64,000 nucleotides of DNA from a virus, in IMG/VR virus record IMGVR_UViG_3300025276_000001, positions 50,100-114,099 of that record; one strand, written 5' to 3'. The translations under genes were made by a program, and so were the position numbers. The notes under the pieces were generated by a model, which did not search any database, had not been told where the DNA came from, and was given only the letters and a program-made list of their open reading frames with translations. Below, piece after piece: positions 29,446-38,722 of this stretch; within the stretch, counting starts at the first letter, position 1; each line of letters starts with the position of its first letter.

Positions 29446-29476
29446 AAAAAAAACCTCCGTCAAGAGGCTTTCTTTT
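29446..29476 (-). terminator. Rho-independent terminator upstream of DNA polymerase
   Basis: On the minus strand AAAGCCTC-TTGACG-GAGGTTTTTTTT: a 4-bp GC stem extended by A/T pairs around one mismatch, followed by eight T. It should end the transcript of the 139-aa gene. Confidence 0.65.
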
Positions 29477-29503
29477 TTAAAGTCAATAAGTATATTTCTA
29501 GCT

Positions 29504-29923
29504 TTACTGACCTGGTACTATAAGTTTAGATACTTTAGTTTCTTCTACATCAACAAAGAATTCTTCAACTGAAAAGTCTTCTGCATTTACTGCAAACATA
29601 TGAATGAAAGTGTCAATATCTTTTCTATCATTTAAATAAAACTCAGAAAATGTATCTACAAGCCTTCTTTCTTCCTTAACAGTCTTACCTGTCTGTGGGT
29701 TTGGAGCTTTTAATTTTTGTGGTTGACCTGATTCATCTAGTTTAGGAACCATGTGGTAAGATTGTTTCATAACCTTACTGATTACAGCTAAGATGCTTGA
29801 TGATGGATCAAACATAGCTTCTACATATGGTGAGTCATTGCTCACTGGTATTAAAGTAAAGGATTTTACACCTCTGAAACTAGAATTAACTAGCATCATA
29901 TTTTGTCCTATTGGTTTTGACAT
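29504..29923 (-). CDS. Conserved-looking hypothetical protein upstream of PolB
   Basis: 139 residues, no signal or membrane segment. Mixed alpha/beta: an N-terminal beta-rich part (MMLVNSSFRGVKSFTLIPV), a central helix (SSILAVISKVMKQSYHMVP), a polar loop and an acidic C-terminal half. It has its own candidate promoter (29944-29951) and its own terminator, so it may be expressed separately at a high level. No family recognised. Confidence 0.6.
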   Translation of the reverse strand: MSKPIGQNMMLVNSSFRGVKSFTLIPVSNDSPYVEAMFDPSSSILAVISKVMKQSYHMVPKLDESGQPQKLKAPNPQTGKTVKEERRLVDTFSEFYLNDRKDIDTFIHMFAVNAEDFSVEEFFVDVEETKVSKLIVPGQ

Positions 29924-29934
29924 AATGTTCTTTT

Positions 29935-30513
29935 TTATTTTTCCAAATATATGGAGTTCTTTATTAATAGACTATTTAATATTTCATTATTTTCATGAAA
30001 TGTTTCTTTATCTAAATCTGGTATACTGCATACTTCATATACACTAATTATATATTCTATCTCTACTCCTAATGCTTCTGCATAATCTTCATGCGCATCA
30101 TCAGGTGATAAGAAGGAAGTAATATAGTGTAACATGTTACCTGCTGAACTAAAGAAATCCAAGATTGTTATCTTAGACTCTAAACTGAATTGAGAATAGC
30201 TGCCCTTTATAAATCTATTGAAATCATTCTTATAACTTGTAAAGTCAAATATAAATAAATGTTTGTTGTTTCCAAGATCCATATACTTATGAAATAATTT
30301 ATGACTTTTTAAGTATCTATCACAGAATGCTATAAACTTATCTGTTTTCTTAGCATGGTATTCACATAACAACATGTGTTCTCCTGCAGCATATACATGC
30401 TCCCAACAAACATAAGTTTGTATGGGAACATAAGCAATGCCTTTTCTAAGTTTTAACAGAGGGTAAAGAAAAACTTTACTCTTTTGAAAATAGTCTGTGT
30501 ACACTCCTTCCAT
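29935..30513 (-). CDS. Hypothetical protein
   Basis: 192 residues, mostly helical, with many aromatic residues in the first half (MEGVYTDYFQKS, YVCWEHVYAAGEHM). It has no signal peptide and no motif I can name. It follows the exonuclease-like gene by 1 base and is therefore in the same transcript. A role in replication or recombination is only suggested by neighbours. Confidence 0.6.
   Translation of the reverse strand: MEGVYTDYFQKSKVFLYPLLKLRKGIAYVPIQTYVCWEHVYAAGEHMLLCEYHAKKTDKFIAFCDRYLKSHKLFHKYMDLGNNKHLFIFDFTSYKNDFNRFIKGSYSQFSLESKITILDFFSSAGNMLHYITSFLSPDDAHEDYAEALGVEIEYIISVYEVCSIPDLDKETFHENNEILNSLLIKNSIYLEK
29944..29951 (-). promoter_or_regulatory. Bacteroidota -7 box (TATATTTG) before the 139-aa gene
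   Basis: TATATTTG on the minus strand, 20 bases before the ATG at 29923 and inside the end of the upstream gene. A matching -33 box is not obvious. Confidence 0.4.
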
Positions 30514-30514
30514 A

Positions 30515-31501
30515 TTATAATTTAATGTTTCCTACTAGAAAATCATAAGGTAGCTGATAGTTTCTTTCTTTATAATGATAGCTTGCAACTTTTATAACTC
30601 CCTCAAGACCATCAGCCCAACCAGCTAAAGTCTCATCAGTAACATCAAATACATAAACTTGTTTGTATGTATCTATTACTACAAACTTAAATTTAATACT
30701 GTACTCTTCTGCTTTATCACCTAACGTATCATAAACTAATTTACAATATATAGCCGCTTGCAGCCAGTAATTATAAAAGTCTATAGTCTCCCGGAAATCA
30801 GAAATAGTTTTACCTGTAGTCTTAAGGTCACAGATAACAACTTCTTTCTTATCATGGTTTACTTTATAGAAATCTATATAACCATGTAATCCAAAATCAT
30901 TGCCTGCTAGTTCAGACTTTAGATAATCTTCTGCATGAGTCTCTATTGGATCTAATTCAAAGTCTGTTTTCTGTTCAGTAAATAAAGACATTACATCTTT
31001 GTTTTCTTTTATAGTCTCAACCATTTCTGTACACTTAGCAACAGTATCTTGATCTACAACATCAACGTTTGTATTAGATAAGAACTTCCAATAAGGTGCA
31101 TTATCCTCAGTAATAACTTTCTTTAGTCTTTGTTCATCTGTTTTAAGAGACTGGAAAAGATTTAAAGTTTTTAATGATTCTAAGGCCTGTATCTCACATA
31201 GATCTAATGTTTCTGCATTAGTATGAATAGACATGTCTTTCATTACTTTTCTAATATTATCACTTGGTGCTTTACCAGGTATAATATTAAACTTTTCAGC
31301 TACTTTCTCTGGTTCAAACAATAAGCAATGTACAAGCTTTCCTTCTACAAGGTGTTTGTCTGTTCTGACTTCACGGTCAAACAGTATATATTCTTTATAA
31401 AATAAAGATGGTGAAAACAATAATTTATTCAAAGAAGAGTAACTAAAACAAAAGTCTTTTTTTGCATAGAATACTTCTTCTTTACTCTGGTTTTTTTTCA
31501 T
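30515..31501 (-). CDS. PD-(D/E)XK exonuclease (RecE/exonuclease VIII-like)
   Basis: 328 residues. The N-terminal YSSLNKLLFSPSLFY and GKLVHCLLFEPE segments are typical of the exonuclease VIII-like PDDEXK family. Catalytic residues can be placed as D210 (GYIDF), D225 and K227 (ICDLKT), with a later Q-x3-Y (LQAAIY). Such enzymes resect double-stranded ends to feed single-strand annealing, and a Sak4-like ATPase and an SSB-like protein are encoded in the same block. A nuclease for host DNA breakdown is the alternative. Confidence 0.8.
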   Translation of the reverse strand: MKKNQSKEEVFYAKKDFCFSYSSLNKLLFSPSLFYKEYILFDREVRTDKHLVEGKLVHCLLFEPEKVAEKFNIIPGKAPSDNIRKVMKDMSIHTNAETLDLCEIQALESLKTLNLFQSLKTDEQRLKKVITEDNAPYWKFLSNTNVDVVDQDTVAKCTEMVETIKENKDVMSLFTEQKTDFELDPIETHAEDYLKSELAGNDFGLHGYIDFYKVNHDKKEVVICDLKTTGKTISDFRETIDFYNYWLQAAIYCKLVYDTLGDKAEEYSIKFKFVVIDTYKQVYVFDVTDETLAGWADGLEGVIKVASYHYKERNYQLPYDFLVGNIKL

Positions 31502-31643
31502 TAGATTTAATTAAGTTATCAATTATGTCTAGCTGCTGCTGAAGTTTTTGGATTTGTAATTTAACTTCATTTGACGGAGCTTTCTGTTTATATAGTAAAA
31601 TTGTCTCTGATATCACTTTCTTCATGTCTGATTTCTTGCTCAT
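31482..31643 (-). CDS. Small coiled-coil protein overlapping both neighbours
   Basis: 53 residues if started at 31643 (a second ATG at 31625 would give 47). The C-terminal half is a heptad-like helix (VKLQIQKLQQQLDIIDNL). It overlaps the end of the 401-aa gene by 56 bases (38 with the later start) and the start of the exonuclease by 20, all on one strand. This bridges the only gap in that operon stretch. Coding is plausible but not certain. Confidence 0.45.
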   Translation of the reverse strand: MSKKSDMKKVISETILLYKQKAPSNEVKLQIQKLQQQLDIIDNLIKSNEKKPE

Positions 31644-32793
31644 CTGTTTCTTTTTTAATTATGTTATCTGTTAATGTATCTTTTAATTTTACACTATCCA
31701 AGCTAATAGAGAAAACATTAGCATTATTACCACCTATATCACGTAAAACTTCATGGTATAACTTTTCTCTAGTGTTGTCTAATGCAAACTTAGTTAATTT
31801 TTTATCTTCAATTAGACATTCTATGTAGTTATTATAAGCATATATCATTGTAGCATTACATCCGCCTTGATACTTCTTAAGCCTTTTTCTTAAAGCTTTA
31901 ACATTAACCGTATTCCAATTACTGGTGTCTTTTAACCAATCAAAATACCAGTAAAACACATGAGATACAATATCAAAAGACTTATCAATATTACAGTTAG
32001 CAAGCATTTCTAATGCTAGGGTCCTGTTCTCTTTACCATCATTTTTTACCATTTTAACTATGGTGTCAAGTTCAGTATTTTCTAGCACTGCTAATTGTTC
32101 ATCTATTATATTAATAATATCTGTATCATAAACAATTATTGCTTTAGAATTTACAATATTATTGTAATTTACTACATTAACTTGATGAAGTATAATATCT
32201 CTACTATTAGTATCATCACTTACAAAGAGTTTTTCCTTTAACACTTGAAAAACATTTCTAAGATTATCTTCTGCAGTACTATTACGACTGTAATTATAAG
32301 GAAAATCAAGTTTAATCATAGCATCTGGCCCCATATCATGAAGCATTTCTCTACACTTTGATAATCCACTTTCTGATATAAAATCTTTTTCTTTGGCCTC
32401 TTGTAAGAGTTTTATCAAAAGACTTACTTTAACAGAAGTATTCCATTCATAATCAAATAAGTTATCAAATAGTTGATCTGATACTACATTTATATCTGCT
32501 TTATTAATATCTCTTATGACTTTACAATTATACTTTTCCTTTAGTAAATCCACCTTTTGTCTAGGTAGATCTAATTTAGGAAACCTATACAAAGTTTTGT
32601 CTTGTACAGTGAAAGCTTTAGCAGGTGTAAAAGATATACCTAACTTTGCTTTATCTTTATCATCTAAGTTATAATTATCACTACTACCCATCCAATAGCC
32701 TTTAGATTCATGATTAAAAGCATTATCATTTAACTTACCATTTATGAATGTCTCAGTATTAATACTTATGGATACGTTATATTTTTTCTTCAT
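31588..32793 (-). CDS. MoxR/VWA-operon protein, paralogue B
   Basis: 401 residues, related to the gene before it (32777-33838). Both share a block around LYRFPKLDLPRQKVDLLKEKY...NKADI followed by a helix with LLIKLL, and a later block GKENRTLALEMLANCNI...W...LRKRLKK that aligns with GDENKAMAAKIIPCIDY...W...WLKES in the paralogue. No known domain identified. The gene overlaps its paralogue by 17 bases. As part of an ATPase-metallopeptidase operon it may be a substrate-recognition or adaptor subunit. Confidence 0.65.
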   Translation of the reverse strand: MKKKYNVSISINTETFINGKLNDNAFNHESKGYWMGSSDNYNLDDKDKAKLGISFTPAKAFTVQDKTLYRFPKLDLPRQKVDLLKEKYNCKVIRDINKADINVVSDQLFDNLFDYEWNTSVKVSLLIKLLQEAKEKDFISESGLSKCREMLHDMGPDAMIKLDFPYNYSRNSTAEDNLRNVFQVLKEKLFVSDDTNSRDIILHQVNVVNYNNIVNSKAIIVYDTDIINIIDEQLAVLENTELDTIVKMVKNDGKENRTLALEMLANCNIDKSFDIVSHVFYWYFDWLKDTSNWNTVNVKALRKRLKKYQGGCNATMIYAYNNYIECLIEDKKLTKFALDNTREKLYHEVLRDIGGNNANVFSISLDSVKLKDTLTDNIIKKETDEQEIRHEESDIRDNFTI

Positions 32794-33838
32794 TAGTTTT
32801 TGTTTTATTAGTTAAATACTGTAAGTATTCTTTTTTTACAGATACTTTAAATGTATAAAGATCTCTATTTTGTATCCTTATCTCTTGTCTTACTATAGGT
32901 TCTAAGTATTTAAAAGTTGTTTGACACAATTCTTTTTTCTTTTCTAACCATAGTATCATGCCTTGTGCAGACAATCTAGTGAACTGATCAAAGTTTGATT
33001 CTTTTAACCAAAACTGGATATCTTTGTCTCTATTATAATTCCACATGTTATTCTCACAATCCTGAGCAAATTGCCACAGTAAATGATAGTTCTTTGTATA
33101 ATCTATACAAGGAATAATCTTAGCAGCCATAGCTTTATTCTCATCACCATAAGCATTTAACTGTTTCTTTAAATCAACCAGCAACTCTTCATCCATAATC
33201 ATCTTTGTAGATGAACTATGTAATACAGTTTCTGGATCTATAACACTTACTTCAGTAGTATCAATTATATGCGCTAGATTAAGAGCCATACCTGTAATCA
33301 TCCACTCATCATAAAGACTGGTAATTATATTAAAATCATAATATCTGATATTCTCAGTTATCTTAGATGTTAATATTACATTACCGTGCTTCTTAATAAG
33401 TTGATTAATAGGACTAGTAGAGCTTGTTGCTCCATCAGTAGTTTCATAGTTCCATAACTTTGCTAACATTATAGAAGTCATTATTGGATCAGCATTTTCA
33501 AACCTTCTTTCAATACCCTCATGACCTACTATAAGATCTGCTTTAGTGTAATCATTTGTAACGGTAATACCATGCTCTTTTAAAGCAGCTTTTAATCTAT
33601 CTTGTGATACTTCACATCTAGGTAAAATGAATGCTTTCTTTTTTGTTATAAACGTACTCCCTGATTCAGTTGGTACTGATAAAGACCTTGTTATTTTTTC
33701 ATATGTTGTTTGGTCTTGAGTACACAATACATCTTCTACTACAGAACCAACAAGAACTCCCATTAAAGGAGCTCCTGCTAGATCATAATAGTTTAATGCA
33801 GTAGTATCAAAACTTTGATAAACTGATTTATTTGCCAT
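32777..33838 (-). CDS. MoxR/VWA-operon protein, paralogue A
   Basis: 353 residues; see shared blocks with 31588-32793. The N-terminal part differs from its paralogue; the middle contains AFILPRCEVSQDRLKAALKEH and KADLIVG, a Rossmann-like beta-alpha-beta pattern. It starts 1 base after the stop of the ATPase gene, so tight coupling is likely. Function unknown. Confidence 0.65.
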   Translation of the reverse strand: MANKSVYQSFDTTALNYYDLAGAPLMGVLVGSVVEDVLCTQDQTTYEKITRSLSVPTESGSTFITKKKAFILPRCEVSQDRLKAALKEHGITVTNDYTKADLIVGHEGIERRFENADPIMTSIMLAKLWNYETTDGATSSTSPINQLIKKHGNVILTSKITENIRYYDFNIITSLYDEWMITGMALNLAHIIDTTEVSVIDPETVLHSSSTKMIMDEELLVDLKKQLNAYGDENKAMAAKIIPCIDYTKNYHLLWQFAQDCENNMWNYNRDKDIQFWLKESNFDQFTRLSAQGMILWLEKKKELCQTTFKYLEPIVRQEIRIQNRDLYTFKVSVKKEYLQYLTNKTKTNEEKI

Positions 33839-33839
33839 T

Positions 33840-35117
33840 CTATTTCATTGTCATTTTGATGATATCTGGATTCATCATCAATTTATTAAACTTAGATTTA
33901 TTACCATTAAAGATGGTTCTTATAACTAGATACTTAAGATCATTTGTAAAGTAATCTTTGGTAGCTAATGATTGTAACCTGTCTGTAATTTTAGCTGATA
34001 TAGTATTTTCTTTAGAATACACTACAGCAAAATTGGCCAAACGTGTTGCTAAAGTAGCAGCAATATCTGCCCGGTACGTGTCATCTTTACCAATACAACT
34101 ACGTAATTCACCTAGGATGTATGATTCACTTTCATGAGTTAATAGATCTTTTGGTGAAACTAACTTATCAAGTTTGTTATTAATAAATGTAGTAAACATA
34201 GAAGCAAATGCATCTCCAACTGAACCTTCACCAATCATTTGTATTAATGATAAGTTATCTTCAAACTTCTCAAAACTTGATATTGAATTAAAGAATGTTG
34301 TAATTGATCTTGCATTAGTTTCTTGTGTTACTAATTCCGGGTGTAGCAACAAGAAGTTAATACATCTTGAATCTATGCCAGCACCTTCCGCCCACTCAGC
34401 CCATACATTAACATCAAACTTAAGATTAGCAGTTACATATCTAGTTTTCTGTGCACTATCTACACTGTTAACCATATAGTCTCCGTTGTCTGGATTTGCT
34501 GTTAGCATAATATGCCAGTCTTTTGGTAATTTCCATGAGATGTAAGTCTGACGGTCTATTAATTCCATAACTGCCTGTATAAAACGTGTATCAGCTCTAT
34601 TCCAGTCATCTAGTAATAATATACCACCCTCTTTAGCATCCGCAATCCATTCCGGTGCACAATAAGACATTCTGTTCTTACCTGTCATTTTGTATCCATT
34701 CTTTAGATACTCTTGTACAGCAAGTTCATCTACCCACATACCAACTTTCTTAGTAATAGTAGCAGGCATTTTAGCTAGATCAGCTGATGCTGATGCTCTT
34801 TGTGCTGCAGTATAGTTAAGATCATCAATCTTTTTCTTAGGGTTAGCAATTGTTTTTTCCTTGAACATTTGAAATTGTCTTACAGGAAACCCTACTAGGT
34901 CACCTAACTCTTCTATCTGTGCAAGATTTAGTTTAACAAATTTTAGTTTGTTTTCTTCAGCTAATTCAACAATAGTAGAAGTTTTACCAATCCCTGATTC
35001 ACCCACTACCTCTATAGAGACAGGAGCTTTATTATTCTCTTGTAAATACCTATTATTTCTTATAATATGATTTACAAATCCTTTTAATTCTGTTACATTT
35101 AAATTTACTTGAGCCAT
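33840..35117 (-). CDS. MoxR-like AAA+ ATPase
   Basis: 425 residues. Walker A is GESGIGKT (39-46), Walker B is ILLLDDWNRA with the MoxR-type pattern followed by Q..MELIDRQ, and sensor 1 is MLTANPDNGDY. MoxR-type ATPases usually act with VWA-domain partners to remodel or mature protein complexes; such a partner is the next gene upstream (35123). The C-terminal part is helical. It starts just after the metallopeptidase gene with a 5-base gap. Confidence 0.85.
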   Translation of the reverse strand: MAQVNLNVTELKGFVNHIIRNNRYLQENNKAPVSIEVVGESGIGKTSTIVELAEENKLKFVKLNLAQIEELGDLVGFPVRQFQMFKEKTIANPKKKIDDLNYTAAQRASASADLAKMPATITKKVGMWVDELAVQEYLKNGYKMTGKNRMSYCAPEWIADAKEGGILLLDDWNRADTRFIQAVMELIDRQTYISWKLPKDWHIMLTANPDNGDYMVNSVDSAQKTRYVTANLKFDVNVWAEWAEGAGIDSRCINFLLLHPELVTQETNARSITTFFNSISSFEKFEDNLSLIQMIGEGSVGDAFASMFTTFINNKLDKLVSPKDLLTHESESYILGELRSCIGKDDTYRADIAATLATRLANFAVVYSKENTISAKITDRLQSLATKDYFTNDLKYLVIRTIFNGNKSKFNKLMMNPDIIKMTMK

Positions 35118-35122
35118 TTTTC

Positions 35123-36286
35123 TTAATTTAATTTGATTACTTGTCCTGGTAATTCATCATTCACTTCTGATATACTGCTTAAACACCATAAGGTATTATT
35201 TGGGCAGTTCTCAGGTGGATATGCTTCACCATCTGTTAGATATATAAGGGCAGTATATTTCCCTTTGTGTTCATTAAAATAGTCTATAACTGGTTGGAAG
35301 CTAGTCCCACCTCTACCGTGTATTTCCCAATCTTTTTTAGGATTGAATTCTTCCACAGTTCTTAATTGAGTATCACATTGTGCAACTGATATCTTATGAC
35401 CTGTTTTAGTCATGTGAGATAATTCACTAAAGAATTCTTGCAACTCATCATTGTTTACAGATCCTGAAGTATCTACACCTACTAATATGTGATTTTTAAA
35501 CTTAATCTTTAAGCCTGGGCTAGCGGAGTAACGTTTGTTATACTTACGTCTTAGTTTCTTTGTATAAACTACACTTGAGTTACCTACAAATCTTCTTAGA
35601 TATTGTTTCCAATCAAACTTAGCAGGTTCTATATGAAAGAGTCTTTCTATTAACTCTTTAAATTCACCCGGTATGTTACCTTGTTTTTTAACTGTTTGTT
35701 CTGCAGCCTCCTTAAGTTGATGTTCTACTTGTTTTTCTAATAATTTCTTATCAGGTTCTGACATGCCGTCAAATTCATCCCAAGTAGTATGATCATACTC
35801 AGTTTCTCCATTCATCTTATCCATTAGGTTATCTAATGAAGGACATGTTCCATCTTTCTGTCCTTGTTCCAAAAGATTGTAATATACTTTTGTACCTGCC
35901 TTACTAGGAAGATTTAGTTCTGGAAAACTTGACAATAATAAACCACCTTCTGGTAATCTATCACTGGATATATATTGATTAATCTCTAAATCAGCAGCTA
36001 TATTAAATAACTTATGATCTGAATAAAGATCTCTCATGATTAAATGTCCAAATGCTATGTGCAACAGTTCATGTTTGATTAACCCTACTCTGTGGAGTAA
36101 TGGTAATCCTTCATAAAACTCTGGATTTATAGTTAACTGCATACCAATACCTTGCTTGCTTACACCTGCTGTAGGTATTTGTAAACTAAACTTCTTATTG
36201 ATACCAATCAAAAAGAGCCCGTAAAAGGGCTCATCTAAAATTAGGTCTTTAGTTGTCTTAGCAACTAAGTCTTGTATGTTCTTCAT
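35123..36286 (-). CDS. VWA-like metallopeptidase-domain protein (DUF2201-type)
   Basis: 387 residues with two parts. The first has a zincin motif, HELLHIAFGH (H72, E73, H76; H81 may be the third ligand). The second is VWA-like with a metal-ion site VDTSGS (271-276). This pairing fits the DUF2201 putative metallopeptidase/VWA family, commonly encoded next to MoxR ATPases. It may bind or cleave a target after ATPase action. Both active sites look intact. Confidence 0.82.
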   Translation of the reverse strand: MKNIQDLVAKTTKDLILDEPFYGLFLIGINKKFSLQIPTAGVSKQGIGMQLTINPEFYEGLPLLHRVGLIKHELLHIAFGHLIMRDLYSDHKLFNIAADLEINQYISSDRLPEGGLLLSSFPELNLPSKAGTKVYYNLLEQGQKDGTCPSLDNLMDKMNGETEYDHTTWDEFDGMSEPDKKLLEKQVEHQLKEAAEQTVKKQGNIPGEFKELIERLFHIEPAKFDWKQYLRRFVGNSSVVYTKKLRRKYNKRYSASPGLKIKFKNHILVGVDTSGSVNNDELQEFFSELSHMTKTGHKISVAQCDTQLRTVEEFNPKKDWEIHGRGGTSFQPVIDYFNEHKGKYTALIYLTDGEAYPPENCPNNTLWCLSSISEVNDELPGQVIKLN

Positions 36287-36291
36287 ATTTT

Positions 36292-36609
36292 CTAAGTCCT
36301 CATGATTAGTATAAGTATTTGTTTATAGATATGTTTGTTTCCGTTTCTTTTGATTTCACTGTAGATGTTCCTACTAAGCAATTTTTGATAAGTATAAACA
36401 AGACCAGGATCTCCCGGCCAGTAGTTAGTCCACTTAATAAACCTTTTCCTGTTAATACCTTGTAATGATTTAACAAGCAATAGATCTAATAGAGCTTTGT
36501 CATTATACATTAAGTTATCTAAATTGTTAATAGCAATATAATAATCTTCATCTACACCATTCAATAATTTCCTTAATGATAGGAACTCATCAATTGTGAT
36601 GTTACTCAT
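36292..36609 (-). CDS. Hypothetical protein
   Basis: 105 residues. Basic, helical, with a central IKWTNYWPGDPGLVYTYQKLL segment and a hydrophobic C-terminal end. It overlaps the resolvase gene by 8 bases and lies 5 bases before the VWA gene. No family recognised. Confidence 0.55.
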   Translation of the reverse strand: MSNITIDEFLSLRKLLNGVDEDYYIAINNLDNLMYNDKALLDLLLVKSLQGINRKRFIKWTNYWPGDPGLVYTYQKLLSRNIYSEIKRNGNKHIYKQILILIMRT

Positions 36610-36973
36610 CCTTAAGTATTTCTATCCATACACCCGGATTCTCCTTATCATAAGAGTACTGTTCAAAGGCAGGTAAAATAAATTCTGCATTATCATCTTC
36701 AATCCATCCTGCTTTAACCATATCATCTTGCACTGTTTGTGCTGGATTTATATAGTCAAACTTATGACGACTGCCTCTGATAAATTCAAAAGATATTTTT
36801 GCTGGTAGTGAATGTTTAGCTAGCTCAGCTTTAAACTCATCTGCATATTGTGCATAATAGTCTTTAGCTACTTTTCTATAATTCATTACAGCTTTACTAG
36901 CTATAAAGTATTTACCTGTCCATCTACGGCCATTCTTACTGCTGGGCACTGAGCCCGGTATAAACCATTTCAT
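36602..36973 (-). CDS. RusA-like Holliday junction resolvase
   Basis: 123 residues from MKWFIPG at 36973; a longer frame to 37069 runs back into the primase gene and is less likely. The pattern IPGSVPSSKNGRR, then KFDYINPAQTVQDDMVKAGWIEDDNAEF, matches the RusA fold with acidic residues D73, D83/D84, D93/D94. It should resolve branched replication or recombination DNA before packaging. It sits between primase and MoxR-operon genes. Confidence 0.75.
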   Translation of the reverse strand: MKWFIPGSVPSSKNGRRWTGKYFIASKAVMNYRKVAKDYYAQYADEFKAELAKHSLPAKISFEFIRGSRHKFDYINPAQTVQDDMVKAGWIEDDNAEFILPAFEQYSYDKENPGVWIEILKDE

Positions 36974-36975
36974 AT

Positions 36976-37953
36976 TTATTGTTTTAGTGTTTCCTTTAGT
37001 AAAGGTTTTAACATAGCATGAACTATATCTAAACCATGCAACTTCATAGCATCTGATATGTCTTTGCATATAGTTGGTACAAAACCGTTGATTTTATATG
37101 CATTAGCATATCTTTCTACAGCTTTGAGGCCAGCCTCATCATTATCAAAAAGAGTAATTACTTTTTTGTACTTCTTCTTTAAGTGTTCAATGACATATGG
37201 TTTAATAATAGTGTTCTCACTATCAGGTGCTACAACTTCTATATTGTATCCCATTCCTTTTAAACATAATGCATCTTTTAATGATGAACATATTACTAAA
37301 TAGGGTTGATTAAATTTTAATTGATCATATCCTTGAAGGTGAGGTTTGACTTTATGAAATTTATGCTTGCTACTCTTAGGTTGATATACTTTATATATAT
37401 CACCTGATTTATCAAAGTAACCATAAAGGCCAGTCCCTTCTATCTTCAATGCTTTAACTTGATCCGCCTCTGACTTAACTAAATTATAATATTCTATGGG
37501 TTTAACATTGTATTCTGTTAATATAGACATGCCAATTCTAAATGATAACCAAAACTTACTATCATCTTGATTCCATGGCCTAACTTTTACAAAGTCTACT
37601 TCCCACTTAGCTTCTGGTTTAAAATTTATCTCTTCAAATCCTTCTGTCTTGACATGTAGATTGTAATCTTTTACAATTCTCATAGCCGCAGCAGGGTATT
37701 CTAGATTAAACATTAACTTTACCAGGTCAACTTTATTACCATTCTTGCCTGTAGAGAAATCTTTAAACTTATATTGATTTATGTTTTTATCTACATAAAT
37801 ACAAAAGCTTGGTGTTTTCTCATTAGGGTTAAATACAGAAGTTAGCTTTATATCCTGACCAGTTAGTTTCTCTGGTAGGTTCAAATAATACTGAAATACC
37901 CAATAACTAGGTATGTCAGATTCTTCAAGAACTAAATTTTTTGTATTAAACAT
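36976..37953 (-). CDS. DnaG-like DNA primase with Toprim domain
   Basis: 325 residues from MFNTKN at 37953; the 12-residue longer start lies over the upstream terminator. The N-terminal half resembles the CHC2 primase fold (NPNEKTPSFCIYV...YKFKDFSTG) but without the zinc cysteines. The C-terminal half is Toprim, with LVICSSLKDALCL and FDNDEAG (about 270-275) as the metal site. The usual Glu of the first Toprim motif appears to be Ser in CSSLKD. It makes primers for the DnaB/PolB machinery and overlaps no gene after trimming (2-base gap to rusA). Confidence 0.82.
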   Translation of the reverse strand: MFNTKNLVLEESDIPSYWVFQYYLNLPEKLTGQDIKLTSVFNPNEKTPSFCIYVDKNINQYKFKDFSTGKNGNKVDLVKLMFNLEYPAAAMRIVKDYNLHVKTEGFEEINFKPEAKWEVDFVKVRPWNQDDSKFWLSFRIGMSILTEYNVKPIEYYNLVKSEADQVKALKIEGTGLYGYFDKSGDIYKVYQPKSSKHKFHKVKPHLQGYDQLKFNQPYLVICSSLKDALCLKGMGYNIEVVAPDSENTIIKPYVIEHLKKKYKKVITLFDNDEAGLKAVERYANAYKINGFVPTICKDISDAMKLHGLDIVHAMLKPLLKETLKQ

Positions 37954-37969
37954 AAATGCCAAATTAAAT

Positions 37970-38000
37970 AAAAAAAAGGAGCTGACCATAAGCCAACTCC
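37970..38000 (-). terminator. Strong Rho-independent terminator
   Basis: Minus strand: GGAGTTGGC, loop TTATG, GTCAGCTCC (9 pairs including two G-U), followed by eight T. It lies between the SSB-like gene stop and the primase start, so the primase transcript must start after it or depend on read-through. Confidence 0.8.
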
Positions 38001-38020
38001 CTTAATTTTATATCAATTAT

Positions 38021-38695
38021 TTACAAATCAAAATCATCACCTGCTGTCTTAGCCGGTTCAAACTGATTTGTTTCTACTACAGCTTTCTTAACTGTAGGTC
38101 TGTAATGATTCTTATCATTAGGATTATATGCAATCAACCTAGAATTTTCTACTCCCAAAGCCTCAAGAGGAATTCCTGCTTTGCTCATCTTTGGTAGGTA
38201 TAAATCATTGTTCACATAACCTTCTTTGTTTTCCCACTCACGTGATCCTAAGCACATGTTTACAAATCCTGTATTAGATAGTACACCATTACAAGCAGTC
38301 ATAAACTCTTCAATAGTATTTGCTTTAATAGCATCCAACTCAGTTCTCTTACCAATTTGCTCTGATAAATATATCATTGCTTTCATAACTTCAGTATCTC
38401 TACTAATTTCAGCACCACTTGCTAATATTGCATCTTTGTATGGGTATGGAGAGAATCTTACTCTACCAACTTGACCTGCATAACGTGGGCTGTTTGGGTT
38501 ATTTGCATCTAATAAAAATCCTTGAAATTCACCTTCTACTGGCTCACTTTCTATATGTAACATAATATTAAATGCATCCATATCATATGGTGTTACATCA
38601 AACGTTACTGAATTGATCTTTACTACATGATTTCCTGGACCAATTACTGGTTTTTCTTTACCGCTTCCGGCTGACATTCCGCTAGTACTTAACAT
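38021..38695 (-). CDS. Putative ssDNA-binding protein (SSB-like)
   Basis: 224 residues. Beta-rich N-terminal ~100 residues (NHVVKINSVTFDV ... FNIMLHIESEPVEG), a helical middle, a Lys/Pro-containing linker and an acidic tip ending AGDDFDL that resembles the protein-interaction tip of SSBs. It lies next to a Sak4-like ATPase, as SSB genes often do. The OB fold itself is inferred from pattern and neighbours, so the call is tentative. Confidence 0.5.
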   Translation of the reverse strand: MLSTSGMSAGSGKEKPVIGPGNHVVKINSVTFDVTPYDMDAFNIMLHIESEPVEGEFQGFLLDANNPNSPRYAGQVGRVRFSPYPYKDAILASGAEISRDTEVMKAMIYLSEQIGKRTELDAIKANTIEEFMTACNGVLSNTGFVNMCLGSREWENKEGYVNNDLYLPKMSKAGIPLEALGVENSRLIAYNPNDKNHYRPTVKKAVVETNQFEPAKTAGDDFDL

Positions 38696-38722
38696 AATTT
38701 TTGTTTTTTAATGGTTTATTAA

